From contig NZ_LT629960.1 in assembly GCF_900104605.1 (NCBI RefSeq), positions 434,001 to 498,000 on the forward strand: 64,000 nt of DNA, written 5' to 3'. This DNA is from Tidjanibacter massiliensis. GTDB lineage: Bacteria > Bacteroidota > Bacteroidia > Bacteroidales > Rikenellaceae. The notes below the pieces were generated by a model, which did not search any database, was not told the DNA's origin, and saw only the letters and a program-made list of their open reading frames with translations. Position numbers and translations under genes: made by a program. Of this stretch, positions 35,972-45,424 are shown piece after piece (the first letter of the stretch is position 1; each line of letters opens with the position of its first letter).

Positions 35972-35979
35972 CAAATATA
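35972..35979 (-). promoter_or_regulatory. -7 box of the DUF177-rpmF-plsX-fabH operon
   Basis: TATATTTG on the minus strand, 21 bases before the first start codon. No TTG at standard spacing was found. Confidence 0.5.
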
Positions 35980-36203
35980 ATTGAAATGCAAAGTATTCTC
36001 CGATTCTTTGGAAGAGGGTTTTCGTTTGTCAGCTCCTGCGGCCAATGAGTGGAATACGGATTGTGTGTTGCAGTATGGTAGATGTATTTGGTTGGTATTG
36101 CTATATTTGTGAAATAGGGTCTGTTGGTGCGAAGCTCGGATAGATACGGTATCCAACCGGAGGAATATCCGGCGTTACCCGGTGTGTCTCCTCGCGGCTC
36201 CTG

Positions 36204-37199
36204 TCAGACGGCTGCATTTCCCGCCCTCAGGGCGAGGTCGGCGAGCGCAATGGCGAGGGCGGCTTCCGCAGCTACGGCTCCGCGCAGTGCGATGCAGACG
36301 TCGTGCCGGCCCGGAATGACCAGCGGGGTGGGGTGTCCTGCCGTGAAATCGAAGGTCTCCTGCGGCTGTGCGATGCTCGGGGCCGGCTTGAACCCGACTC
36401 TCAGGACGATTTCATTTCCGTTGGCGAGGCCTCCGTTTATCCCTCCGTCGTTGTTGGTTGCGGTCGTGCCATGACGGTCCGCGATAAGGTCGTTGTTGTG
36501 GCTCCCCCGGCTGCGGGCAGCGGCGAATCCGGCTCCGAACTCTATTCCCTTGACACCCGGTATGGAAAAAATCAGGTGAGCAGCGGTACTTTCTATCGAA
36601 TCGAAGAAAGGTTCACCCGTTCCGGCGGCGATGCCCTGTGCCCGGATTTCGACGACTCCGCCGGCCGTATCGCCGGCCAGGCGCAGGTCGTTCAGGATTC
36701 GTTCGAAACTGCTGCTGTCGGTCATGCCGTCGATTTCGGTGAGCCGTGTGGAGAACCGGACACCGGGGAGCAGCTTTTTGGCTGCGGCTCCGGCTGCGAC
36801 CAATGCGACGGTCATCCGGCCGGAGAACATGCCTCCGCCTCCGGGATGATTGAAGCCGCCGTATTTGCGGAAAGCGACGAGGTCGGCATGTGACGGACGG
36901 GGATGACGGACGAAGGCGGCATAATCGTGCGGTCTCGTGTTTGCATTCCGGAACAGGATGGTCAGCGGGGTGCCGTCCGTGTGTCCGTTGTAGATGCCCG
37001 ATACGATTTCCGGCAGGTCGGGTTCGCGCCGGGGCGTAGTGCCTGCCGTCCCCGTACTGCGGCGGCGTGCGAGGTCGGGAGCGAGGTCCTGCTCCGAGAA
37101 GGGAATGCCGGCAGGCATTCCGTCTATCGTGACGCCTATCGCGGGGCCGTGCGACTCTCCGAAAAGGGTTATTCTGAAACTGTGCCCGAAACTGTTCAT
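36204..37199 (-). CDS. aroC: Chorismate synthase
   Basis: A 331-residue enzyme starting GHSFRITLFGESHGPAIGV, with the flavin- and substrate-binding signatures RPSHADL and GVKGIEFGAGF, and the C-terminal GRHDVC. It converts EPSP to chorismate using reduced FMN. Its ATG overlaps the aroA stop codon by 4 bases, so aroA-aroC is a coupled pair of the aromatic amino-acid pathway. Confidence 0.95.
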   Translation of the reverse strand: MNSFGHSFRITLFGESHGPAIGVTIDGMPAGIPFSEQDLAPDLARRRSTGTAGTTPRREPDLPEIVSGIYNGHTDGTPLTILFRNANTRPHDYAAFVRHPRPSHADLVAFRKYGGFNHPGGGGMFSGRMTVALVAAGAAAKKLLPGVRFSTRLTEIDGMTDSSSFERILNDLRLAGDTAGGVVEIRAQGIAAGTGEPFFDSIESTAAHLIFSIPGVKGIEFGAGFAAARSRGSHNNDLIADRHGTTATNNDGGINGGLANGNEIVLRVGFKPAPSIAQPQETFDFTAGHPTPLVIPGRHDVCIALRGAVAAEAALAIALADLALRAGNAAV

Positions 37200-38443
37200 G
37201 CTTTTGTTCGTATGATGGAATCGAGGTCGTCCCAGAACCGCGGGTAAGATTTGGTGACTGCCTGTGCGTTGGTGATTGTGACGGGACCCGATGCGGCGAG
37301 GGCGGCTATGGCCGCTGCCATGGCTATCCGGTGGTCGTTGCAGCTGTCTATGGTTCCACCCGACAGGCTGCCGCCCCGTACCGTCATGACATCGTCTTCC
37401 AGTGCGACGTCCATGCCGAGTTTCGTGTATTCGGAGACGATTGCCTCGGCCCGGTTGCTCTCCTTGTAGACCAGCCGGTTCACGCCCCGGATATGCGTTG
37501 TTCCTTCGCAGTTGGCGCCGAGGACTGCCAGAATAGGGAAGAGGTCGGGCCGTTGCGTGGCGTCGAAGTCGAAACCGGTCAGTTCCCGTTTGCGTACTGT
37601 TATCTCGTCCGGTGTGGTGATGATGACCGCTCCCGCTTTGGTAAGCGCCTGGATGATGGCCAGGTCGGCCTGGAGCGAGAGCGTGTTCATCCGTTTGGCC
37701 GTGACTTCGCCTGCTATCGCCCCCGCTACGAGCATGAAGGCAGCGCTGCTCCAGTCGCCTTCGATGTGGAGTTTTGCAGGGTGGTAATGCTGGCCTCCGG
37801 GAATGAAGAACTCCCGGAAGCCGTTGTGTTCCATCCGTATCCTGAATTTCGAGGCGAGGTCTACGGTGACGGCAAGGTAGGGCAGGCTGTTGGGCTGTTC
37901 CACATGGAGGATGGTATCGCCCTCCGCAAGGGGCAGCGACATGAGTAGCCCGGTGAGGAACTGCGAACTGACGTAGGCCTCGACATCGGTTTCACCGCCC
38001 CTGAGCGGTCCCTGCACCGTAATGGGAAGGTAACCGTTGGACCTGACCTGTACGCCGAGGTTCCGTAGCGGGTCTATCATCATGCCTATCGGCCTGCGGA
38101 GCATGGTGCCTGTGCCGGTGATGGTCATGCGCCTGTCGCAGAGGGCTGCGATGGGGGTGAAGAGCCGCGTGGCGAGCCCCGATTCGCCCGTATTGATGGT
38201 GTCGGTTATGGGAGCGAGCCCCCCTCTGATGACATATTCCGTAGGGCCGGTCTGCCGGACGGAAGCGCCCAGTCCCGTGATGACGTTCATGGCGTAGCGC
38301 GTATCGTCGCAGAGCTCGATGTTGCTGAGCGTCGTCTCTCCGTCGGAGAGGAGTGCCGCGGCCAGCGCGCGCTGGGCGTAGCTTTTGGAGCACGGCGGTC
38401 TGACCTCTCCCGAAACCTGCGACGGATGAATAGTCTTCTCCAT
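37196..38443 (-). CDS. aroA: 3-phosphoshikimate 1-carboxyvinyltransferase (EPSP synthase)
   Basis: A 415-residue enzyme. Conserved pieces include PPCSKSYAQRALAAALL near the N-terminus, NTGESGLATRLF, SSQFLTGLLM and the C-terminal DHRIAMAAA. It joins shikimate-3-phosphate and phosphoenolpyruvate. A hairpin with a T-run sits just upstream of the start codon, after lptB. Confidence 0.95.
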   Translation of the reverse strand: MEKTIHPSQVSGEVRPPCSKSYAQRALAAALLSDGETTLSNIELCDDTRYAMNVITGLGASVRQTGPTEYVIRGGLAPITDTINTGESGLATRLFTPIAALCDRRMTITGTGTMLRRPIGMMIDPLRNLGVQVRSNGYLPITVQGPLRGGETDVEAYVSSQFLTGLLMSLPLAEGDTILHVEQPNSLPYLAVTVDLASKFRIRMEHNGFREFFIPGGQHYHPAKLHIEGDWSSAAFMLVAGAIAGEVTAKRMNTLSLQADLAIIQALTKAGAVIITTPDEITVRKRELTGFDFDATQRPDLFPILAVLGANCEGTTHIRGVNRLVYKESNRAEAIVSEYTKLGMDVALEDDVMTVRGGSLSGGTIDSCNDHRIAMAAAIAALAASGPVTITNAQAVTKSYPRFWDDLDSIIRTKA

Positions 38444-38461
38444 AAAAGTATTTCAGAAAAG

Positions 38462-38482
38462 CGACGGTCCGGAGAACCGTCG
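38462..38482 (-). terminator. Terminator of lptB immediately before aroA
   Basis: Perfect 7-bp stem CGACGGT / ACCGTCG with a 7-base loop; on the minus strand it is followed by CTTTTCTG. It lies only about 19 bases upstream of the aroA start codon, so it could also affect aroA expression. Confidence 0.7.
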
Positions 38483-38506
38483 GCTGGTGGATATCCGCAG
38501 AGATGT

Positions 38507-39241
38507 TTATCTGAGTTTGAAGTCCTGCCCGAGATAGACCTTGCGCACCTGTTCATCGTTCGCCAGGTCTTCGGCCGTACCGGTCTTCAGGACGCGCCCT
38601 TCGAAAAGCAGGTAGGTGCGGTCGGTAATGGAGAGCGTTTCGTGTACGTTGTGGTCGGTGATGATGACGCCGATGTTCTTGTCCTTGAGCGTCCGCACGA
38701 TGCTTTGGATATCTTCCACGGCGATGGGGTCCACGCCCGCGAAAGGTTCGTCGAGCAGGATGAACTTGGGATTGATGGCCACTGCCCGTGCTATTTCGGT
38801 ACGGCGCCGTTCACCGCCCGACAGTTGGATACCCTTGCTTTTGCGTACTTTCTGCAGGCTGAACTCCTCGATGAGGTTTTCCACCCGTTCGCGCTGATAC
38901 TCCTTGGAGTAGTCGGTCATTTCGAGTACCGACCGGATGTTGTCCTCGACGCTGAGGTGGCGGAAGACCGATGCCTCCTGTGCGAGGTAGCCTACACCCA
39001 TTTGTGCGCGCTTGTACACCGGCAGTTTGGTTATCTCTTCCGTCCGCTCTTCGCCTTCGAGGAATATTTGTCCGTCGTTGGGCTTGATGAGCCCTACTAT
39101 CATGTAGAAGGTAGTGGTCTTTCCGGCACCGTTCGGGCCCAGCAGACCGACTATCTCCCCCTGATTGACGTCGATGGACACCTGATTGACGACGGTGCGC
39201 GTCTTATATTTTTTGACGAGTCCGGTGGTGTAAAGCCTCAT
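38507..39241 (-). CDS. lptB: LPS export ABC transporter ATP-binding protein LptB
   Basis: A 244-residue ABC ATPase. Walker A GPNGAGKTT, signature LSGGERRR, Walker B FILLDEPFAGVDP and switch histidine ITDHNVHE are present. The order and the Q-loop region YLAQEASVF match LptB, which drives transport of LPS across the periplasm with LptFG. I start at MRLYTTGLV (39241) rather than 39274, because a -7 box is located between the two. Confidence 0.93.
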   Translation of the reverse strand: MRLYTTGLVKKYKTRTVVNQVSIDVNQGEIVGLLGPNGAGKTTTFYMIVGLIKPNDGQIFLEGEERTEEITKLPVYKRAQMGVGYLAQEASVFRHLSVEDNIRSVLEMTDYSKEYQRERVENLIEEFSLQKVRKSKGIQLSGGERRRTEIARAVAINPKFILLDEPFAGVDPIAVEDIQSIVRTLKDKNIGVIITDHNVHETLSITDRTYLLFEGRVLKTGTAEDLANDEQVRKVYLGQDFKLR

Positions 39242-39261
39242 TTTTTTAAAAAACTTTTCTA

Positions 39262-39269
39262 CAAAGTTA
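39262..39269 (-). promoter_or_regulatory. -7 box for lptB
   Basis: TAACTTTG on the minus strand, 21 bases before the start codon chosen. Confidence 0.55.
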
Positions 39270-39491
39270 GTCAAATATTAGAAAAAGTTCTATCTTTATG
39301 TTGCGAAAGAATGTTGGGGATAATCGTCAGGTCATTTCGTGCGTTTTATATCGTAACGTCTTTCGGGGTGTTTTATTCCTGGGGGACGCATGATTTCGGC
39401 ATTTTAGCTTGCATGGAAGCCGTTTCGGCTCGTCGTGCGGGGACGGTTACCCTGCGCCGGGAATATAGGGAAGAAGAAAGAAGAGAGGAAG

Positions 39492-41684
39492 ATGGACAAT
39501 TTGCATGACATGCTGCACCAAAAACTGAAGGAGTATTTCGGTTTTGCTGCGTTTAAGGGAAATCAGGAAGCGGTCATACGCAACGTACTTGCGGGCCGGG
39601 ATACTTTCGTGCTGATGCCTACGGGCGGAGGCAAAAGCCTTTGCTATCAGCTGCCTGCCCTCCTCATGGAGGGGGTGGCGATAGTGATTTCCCCGCTTAT
39701 CGCCCTTATGAAGAATCAGGTGGATGCCATGCGCACTTTCAGCCAGCACGAGGGTATCGCCCATTTCCTCAACTCCTCCCTCAATAAATCGGCCATCAAT
39801 CAGGTGCGGGAGGATGTGTTGGCCGGCAAGACCAAACTGCTCTATTTCGCTCCCGAATCGCTGACGAAGGAGGAGAATATCTCTTTTCTGAGGAAGATAA
39901 AGATTTCGTTCTACGCCATCGACGAGGCGCACTGCATTTCGGAGTGGGGGCATGATTTCCGTCCGGAGTACCGACGCATCCGTCCTATCATGAACGACAT
40001 CGGCCGTGCACCGCTGATTGCCCTTACCGCGACGGCCACGCCGAAGGTGCAGCTCGATATTCAGAAGAACCTCGGAATGCTCGATGCGGCGGTGTTCAAA
40101 TCGTCATTCAACCGTCCCAATCTGTTTTACGAGATACGTCCGAAAATCGACGTCGCCCGCGAAATTATCAAGTATATCAAACAGAACGAAGGGAAGTCGG
40201 GCATCATCTACTGTCTCAGCCGCAAGAAGGTCGAGGAGCTGGCCGAACTGCTCGTCGCCAACGGCATCAAGGCCCTGCCGTACCATGCGGGAATGGATGC
40301 CGCCACACGGGCGCGGAATCAGGATGCCTTCCTGATGGAGGAGGCCGATGTCATCGTGGCGACGATAGCTTTCGGTATGGGTATCGACAAACCCGACGTC
40401 CGTTTCGTCATCCATTACGATATTCCCAAGAGCCTGGAGGGGTATTACCAGGAGACGGGGCGTGCGGGCCGCGACGGAGGCGAGGGCCGCTGCATCACCT
40501 TTTACAGCTACAAGGATATTCAGAAGCTCGAAAAGTTCATGCAGGGCAAGCCGATAGCCGAGCAGGAGATAGGCAAGCTGCTGCTGATGGAGACCGTGTC
40601 GTATGCCGAAAGTTCCATGTGCCGCCGCAAGACGCTGCTGCACTACTTCGGCGAGGAGTACGGAGAGGATAACTGCGGAAGCTGCGACAATTGCGTGAAT
40701 CCGCGGCCCAAGGTGAAGGCACGCGAAGAGACGCTGGTGATGCTGGAGGCGCTCAAGGCGATAGGCCCCAAGTTCAAGATGGACTATCTCGTGAACGTCC
40801 TCGTAGGCCGGACGACCGCCATGATAAAGTCGTACGGACACAACGAGAGCGAATGGTTCGGGGCCGGGTCCAATCACGACGACCGCTTCTGGGGGGCTGT
40901 GATACGGCAGGCGCTCATCCTCGGTCTGGTGGACAAGAATATCGAGAATTACGGTCTGCTGTCGGTGAACGATGCGGGTGAGAAGTACCTCGAAAAGCCT
41001 TACGATATCTATATCACCCTCGACCACGATTACGACGGGGAAGAGGGCGAGGATGCAGCTGCACCCGCCGGCGGGCGCGGCGAAGGGGTGGCCGACGCCG
41101 AACTTTTCGCCATGCTCAAGGATTTGCGCAAGAAGGTGGCCAAGCAGCACGGACTGCCGCCTTTCGTCGTATTCCAAGACCCTTCGTTGGAGGATATGTC
41201 GATACAGTATCCGGTGACCATCGAGGAGATGCAGAACATCACGGGGGTCGGAGCCGGCAAGGCACGGAAGTTCGGGGCCGAGTTCGTGAAACTGATTAAA
41301 CGGTATGTCGAGGAGAAGGATATTGTCCGGCCGCAGGACATGGTGGTCAAGAGCGTGGTCAACAAGAGCGGGAACAAGGTCTTCGTCATCCAGAGCATCG
41401 ACCGCAAGATGGATTTCGAGGATATCGCCCGGGCCCGCGACCTCGATTTCGACGAGTTGCTGACGGAGATAGAGGCTATTGTCAATTCCGGTACGAAGCT
41501 CAATATCAACTACTACATCGAGCAGACGATAGACGAAGACAAAGCTGAAGAGATATACCTGTATTTTAAGGAGGATGCCGAGAGCGACAGTGTGGACGAG
41601 GCCATCCGGGAACTCGGGTCGGATTTTACGGAAGAGGAAGTTCGCCTCGTGCGCATCAAATTCATCTGCGAACAGGGGAACTGA
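39492..41684 (+). CDS. recQ: ATP-dependent DNA helicase RecQ
   Basis: A 730-residue RecQ helicase. Helicase motifs: PTGGGKSLCYQLPA (motif I), DEAHCISEWGHDF (II with aromatic loop), TATATP (III) and QETGRAGRDG (VI). A four-cysteine zinc module (CRRKTLLHYFGEEYGEDNC, CDNC) precedes a winged-helix region. The C-terminal extension after the first HRDC-like segment is typical of Bacteroidota RecQ. It unwinds DNA 3' to 5' in recombination and repair. The ATG at 39492 is used. Confidence 0.95.
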   Translation: MDNLHDMLHQKLKEYFGFAAFKGNQEAVIRNVLAGRDTFVLMPTGGGKSLCYQLPALLMEGVAIVISPLIALMKNQVDAMRTFSQHEGIAHFLNSSLNKSAINQVREDVLAGKTKLLYFAPESLTKEENISFLRKIKISFYAIDEAHCISEWGHDFRPEYRRIRPIMNDIGRAPLIALTATATPKVQLDIQKNLGMLDAAVFKSSFNRPNLFYEIRPKIDVAREIIKYIKQNEGKSGIIYCLSRKKVEELAELLVANGIKALPYHAGMDAATRARNQDAFLMEEADVIVATIAFGMGIDKPDVRFVIHYDIPKSLEGYYQETGRAGRDGGEGRCITFYSYKDIQKLEKFMQGKPIAEQEIGKLLLMETVSYAESSMCRRKTLLHYFGEEYGEDNCGSCDNCVNPRPKVKAREETLVMLEALKAIGPKFKMDYLVNVLVGRTTAMIKSYGHNESEWFGAGSNHDDRFWGAVIRQALILGLVDKNIENYGLLSVNDAGEKYLEKPYDIYITLDHDYDGEEGEDAAAPAGGRGEGVADAELFAMLKDLRKKVAKQHGLPPFVVFQDPSLEDMSIQYPVTIEEMQNITGVGAGKARKFGAEFVKLIKRYVEEKDIVRPQDMVVKSVVNKSGNKVFVIQSIDRKMDFEDIARARDLDFDELLTEIEAIVNSGTKLNINYYIEQTIDEDKAEEIYLYFKEDAESDSVDEAIRELGSDFTEEEVRLVRIKFICEQGN

Positions 41685-41737
41685 GCCGGTTCGTTTCCGG
41701 TCGTGTCTTCTCTTTATTGTTAATTGGATATGTAACT

Positions 41738-41768
41738 GTCGGGGTTGCCGCTTAGCGGCAACCCCGAC
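41738..41768. terminator. Hairpin after recQ
   Basis: Perfect 14-bp stem GTCGGGGTTGCCGC / GCGGCAACCCCGAC with loop TTA. No T-tract; a stable transcript end. Confidence 0.7.
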
Positions 41769-42113
41769 GGTTACAGTATGTGATATCGGAAGAGGATGTT
41801 GTGTATTTCCTGTGGGCCATAAGTGTAATTTGAGAACAACCATGGATATATTATGTTGTTCCTGGCAACGGTCGTTTGGATTTGCTTACGTGCATGTGGG
41901 CGGGGCCGTTTATATTGCCGGAAGAGGTGATGGGAATATTTTAGTGGGCGAATGGTGGGTGTTTCAGCCAACGGTCTTTGCGGTATCGAGGCCCTCCGTC
42001 AGGGGGCCTCGTGTTGTTATATGTTCGGAGCTGTTTCCTTAATAACACAAACAATTCCGTTTTTCAACGCATCGAAATGGTTGCATTCCGTTTTTGAACA
42101 CACAGTATAAAGT
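41769..42113 (+). other. Gene-free region with possible small RNA, upstream of tnaA
   Basis: No protein gene is supportable. A terminator-like hairpin at 41987-42011 has no gene before it other than recQ, which already has its own hairpin. A non-coding RNA of about 220 bases ending there is possible, but no promoter was found. Confidence 0.3.
41987..42011 (+). terminator. Hairpin with T/G tail in the recQ-tnaA gap
   Basis: Stem CGAGGCCC / GGGCCTCG with a 9-base loop, followed by TGTTGTT. Confidence 0.5.
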
Positions 42114-42170
42114 ATGATAGGCCAAAGTGTTACGTGGAAATTATTTTTTCGGGGACACTTGCACGAATAA
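42114..42170 (+). CDS. Possible tnaC-like leader peptide
   Basis: An 18-codon frame (ATG 42114, TAA 42168-42170) 86 bases upstream of tnaA encodes MIGQSVTWKLFFRGHLHE. It has one tryptophan at position 8, in VTWKLF. In enterobacteria the TnaC leader has a critical tryptophan in a comparable context and senses tryptophan; Bacteroidales leaders are not known to me. There is no proline before the stop, unlike TnaC, so this is speculative. Confidence 0.2.
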   Translation: MIGQSVTWKLFFRGHLHE

Positions 42171-42256
42171 GAAAAATTTTTCAAATTTGTGCTGGCGCAT
42201 TAAAATTTTATCACGCAAAAGATACGCAAACTTACATAAACTTAAAAAGTACAGCT

Positions 42257-43633
42257 ATGGAATTACCATTTGCAGAATCGTGGAAAATCAAGATGGTTGA
42301 ACCCATCCGCAAAAGTACCCGCGCAGAGCGCGAGCAGTGGATTAAAGAGGCGAACTACAACGTGTTCCAGCTCAAGGCCGACCAGGTTTATATCGACGGT
42401 CTGACCGACTCCGGTACGGGCGCCATGAGCGACCGCCAGTGGGCTGCGCTGATGATGGGCGACGAATCCTATGCCGGTGCACGTTCTTTCTATGAACTGA
42501 AGGATACCATTACCCGCATTACGGGCTTCGAGTATGTCATTCCGACACACCAGGGCCGTGCAGCCGAGAACGTGCTCTTCTCCGCACTCGTGAAAGAGGG
42601 CGATGTAGTACCCGGCAACTCCCACTTCGACACGACCAAAGGTCATATCGAAAGCCGCCGTGCCATGGCTTTGGACTGCACGGTGGACGAGGCCAAGAAT
42701 ACGCAGCTCGAGGTTCCCTTCAAGGGCAACGTAGACCCGAAGAAGCTGGAAAAGGCGCTGGAAGAGTATCATGACAAGGTGCCTTTCATCATCGTTACGA
42801 TAACCAACAACACCGCAGGAGGTCAGCCCGTTTCGATGCAGAACCTTCGCGAAGTCCGCGCTATCGCCGACAAATACAACAAGCGTGTCCTCTTCGACTC
42901 CGCCCGTTTCGCCGAGAACGCATACTTCATCAAGACCCGCGAGGAGGGTTATGCCGACAAGACCATCAAGGAAATTTGCCGCGAAATGTTTGCCCTCGCC
43001 GACGGAATGACCATGTCGGCCAAAAAAGACGGCCTCGTGAACATGGGCGGTTTCATCGCTACGCGCTGGGAAGACTGGTATGAGGCTGCGAAGAAATTCT
43101 GCATTCCCTTTGAAGGTTATCTTACCTACGGCGGTATGAACGGCCGCGACATGGCCGCGCTTGCAGTAGGTCTCGACGAGAATACCGAGTTCGACAACCT
43201 CGATACCCGTATCCGTCAGGTACAGTATCTCGCGTCGCTGCTCGATGAGTACGGTATTCCTTATCAGCGTCCCGTAGGCGGTCACGCTATCTTCGTCGAT
43301 GCCTCCAAGGTGCTCACGAAGATTCCGAAGGAGGAGTTCCCCGCACAGACACTGACCATCGAGCTTTACAAGGAAGCCGGTATCCGTGGCTGCGAGATAG
43401 GCTATATTCTGGCCGACCGCGACCCCATCACGCGCGAGAACCGTTTCGGCGGCAACGACTTCGTCCGCATCTGCGTGGCACGCCGCGTCTATACGGACAA
43501 CCACATGAAGGTGATTGCCGCTGCGCTGAAGAACGTGTACGACCGCCGCGACGAGATTACCCACGGTGTCGAAATCGTATGGGAGGCTCCGCTGATGCGT
43601 CACTTCACCGTAAAACTCAAACCGATAGAGTAG
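42257..43633 (+). CDS. tnaA: Tryptophanase
   Basis: A 458-residue fold-I PLP enzyme. MSAKKDGLVNMGG contains the PLP lysine, with PTHQGRAAE and TNNTAGGQPVS before it. It matches tryptophanase (indole formation from tryptophan) better than tyrosine phenol-lyase on the basis of the Bacteroidales-type start MELPFAESWKIKMVEPI; the two families are close, so the activity call has some uncertainty. The start is the ATG at 42257; a frame upstream is open but has no homology. The gene ends with a strong terminator. Confidence 0.9.
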   Translation: MELPFAESWKIKMVEPIRKSTRAEREQWIKEANYNVFQLKADQVYIDGLTDSGTGAMSDRQWAALMMGDESYAGARSFYELKDTITRITGFEYVIPTHQGRAAENVLFSALVKEGDVVPGNSHFDTTKGHIESRRAMALDCTVDEAKNTQLEVPFKGNVDPKKLEKALEEYHDKVPFIIVTITNNTAGGQPVSMQNLREVRAIADKYNKRVLFDSARFAENAYFIKTREEGYADKTIKEICREMFALADGMTMSAKKDGLVNMGGFIATRWEDWYEAAKKFCIPFEGYLTYGGMNGRDMAALAVGLDENTEFDNLDTRIRQVQYLASLLDEYGIPYQRPVGGHAIFVDASKVLTKIPKEEFPAQTLTIELYKEAGIRGCEIGYILADRDPITRENRFGGNDFVRICVARRVYTDNHMKVIAAALKNVYDRRDEITHGVEIVWEAPLMRHFTVKLKPIE

Positions 43634-43659
43634 TTCGTTGCGAACAATCCTTCGTCATG

Positions 43660-43692
43660 GGGAGAGGCGTATCGGTGCGCCTCTCCCTTTTT
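43660..43692 (+). terminator. Intrinsic terminator of tnaA
   Basis: Perfect stem GGGAGAGGCG / CGCCTCTCCC with an 8-base loop and five T. Confidence 0.92.
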
Positions 43693-43771
43693 CGTCTCGT
43701 CCCGGCAGGGTACGGGTTGCGTATGACCGGCGGAATGAGTAGCTTTGCCCCTCGGAAGTTGCAGAGAGATT

Positions 43772-44551
43772 ATGCAGGAAGTAAGGGCGAAGAAGGCGTT
43801 GGGGCAGCATTTCCTGACGGACGAAAACATAGCGCGCAGGATAGCCGGAGCGCTCTCCGGAGGAGGCGATGTACTGGAGGTGGGGTGCGGAACGGGAATG
43901 CTGACGCAGTTTCTGCTGGAGCGTACCGATATTACGCTCTACGGCGCCGAAGTGGACGGTGAAAGCATCGGCTTTCTGCACAGCCGGTTTCCTGATTTCG
44001 CTCCCCGGCTTTATGACGGGGATTTTCTGCGGATGCCCCTGCGGGAGATGTTTCCCGGCGGGGTGAAGGTCATCGGCAATTTTCCCTATAATATTTCGTC
44101 GCAAATATTCTTCAAGATACTCGAAAACCGTGACCTGGTGCCCGAAAGCGTGGGCATGGTACAGAAAGAGGTGGCCGTTCGACTGGCGGAGCCGCCCGGC
44201 AGCCGCGATTACGGCATCCTGAGCGTGTTGCTGCAGGCGTGGTATGATATTGAGTACCTTTTCACGGTGCACGAGCATGTTTTCAATCCTCCTCCCAAGG
44301 TCAAGAGTGCGGTCATCCGCCTGCGCCGCAACGGAACCCGGGCGCTCGGATGCGATGAGGCGCTGTTCGTCCGGGTAGTGAAGGCGGCCTTCTCGCAGCG
44401 GCGCAAGATGCTGAAAAATCCCCTGAAAGCCGTATTCGGCGATTTTGGGGGAGCGGAACATCCGTGGTTTACACGCCGTGCCGAAACGCTTTCCGTCGCG
44501 GAATTCGTGGAACTTACCCGCTGGGTGGAAGTACACGGAACCGTCCGTTGA
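43772..44551 (+). CDS. rsmA: 16S rRNA dimethyladenosine transferase RsmA/KsgA
   Basis: A 259-residue methyltransferase. ALGQHFLTDENIARRI and the AdoMet loop EVGCGTGMLT are at the N-terminus, the catalytic NFPYNISS motif is at about residues 106-113, and the FNPPPKVKSAVIRL segment marks the C-terminal domain. It dimethylates two adenosines near the 3' end of 16S rRNA. I use the ATG at 43772; the open frame runs to 43745. Confidence 0.94.
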   Translation: MQEVRAKKALGQHFLTDENIARRIAGALSGGGDVLEVGCGTGMLTQFLLERTDITLYGAEVDGESIGFLHSRFPDFAPRLYDGDFLRMPLREMFPGGVKVIGNFPYNISSQIFFKILENRDLVPESVGMVQKEVAVRLAEPPGSRDYGILSVLLQAWYDIEYLFTVHEHVFNPPPKVKSAVIRLRRNGTRALGCDEALFVRVVKAAFSQRRKMLKNPLKAVFGDFGGAEHPWFTRRAETLSVAEFVELTRWVEVHGTVR

Positions 44552-44727
44552 CTGCGGTGTTGCCGCCTCGGCGTCCTGCGGCAAGATAATCCCTGCCGGT
44601 GGGGATGGCCGGTCGGTATTGCGGGCGGGGGGATGTGCCGTCTCCGGTTCGATTCGGGAATGGAGGTCCGCAGACAGGGCCGGGAAATTCCGTCGATGTA
44701 GGGGAGGAGGAATGACGGTTGCCGTAG

Positions 44728-45111
44728 TTATCGGTTCAGTTCGTTTTCCGCTTCGATGAATTGCTTTGTCAGCCGTTCTCTTGGCTGGCGGGGCATGCCG
44801 CCGATGACCAGCAGGTAGGAGTCGCGTACCATCTTCCGGATGAAGGCCGCGGGCAGGTCGCCGTCGAGCCGGACGGAGTTCCAGTGTCTCTTGTTCATGT
44901 GGTAGGCCGCGTCGATGTCGGGGTACTTTTCCCGCAGGTCGAGTGCGAGCGACGGGTCGCATTTGAGCGCCACGTGGTCGGCATGAATCATGTCCGTCAT
45001 GGCGAACATCTTGCCGGCAACCTTGTAGACGAGCGTGGTTTCGTCGAAAGGAGTGGTCTCTTCGCTTTCCGGAAAGGAGAGGCAGTAGGTGCGGAGTTCG
45101 AGAATATCCAT
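44728..45111 (-). CDS. MmcQ/YjbR family protein
   Basis: A 127-residue protein with the CyaY-like fold pattern of the MmcQ/YjbR family: RTYCLSFPESEETTPFDE at the N-terminus, VYKVAGKMFAM, then MNKRHWNSVRLDG. A DNA-binding role has been suggested for the family; its function is not established. Gene-free sequence lies on both sides. Confidence 0.85.
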   Translation of the reverse strand: MDILELRTYCLSFPESEETTPFDETTLVYKVAGKMFAMTDMIHADHVALKCDPSLALDLREKYPDIDAAYHMNKRHWNSVRLDGDLPAAFIRKMVRDSYLLVIGGMPRQPRERLTKQFIEAENELNR

Positions 45112-45424
45112 GGTATGTCGTTTCGGTATGGGTAAAGGTACGAAAATTTACCGAACCGGTCTCAGCCGTTTTATCGGCGGCTCGTACCGTAGGATAATAT
45201 ATCGGGGCGGTTGAGGTCGGCGAATCGCTTCTCTTGCGTTGGTCCGTCGGTGGCGGCAGTGTGTCGGTTTCGTTGCTGCGGGCAGGTAAGGTCCGAAACG
45301 GGCGGCGTTTGCGGCCCATGGCCGTCGTTTCGTTTTGGGCAGGTCTCGGGCACGGTCGTCGGACTCCGGGTGGCAGACCCGGGATATCCGGTCGAGGCCG
45401 TTCATACGGTCCGGTCGGAAAGAG
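45112..45424. other. Gene-free spacer
   Basis: Several overlapping open frames of 60-92 codons cross this GC-rich stretch but none has recognisable features. I see nothing else before the terminator. Confidence 0.5.

Noticed and set aside
42263-43603. 446-codon open frame on the minus strand opposite tryptophanase
   Set aside because: Shadow frame of a conserved gene; no signal, motif or family resemblance.
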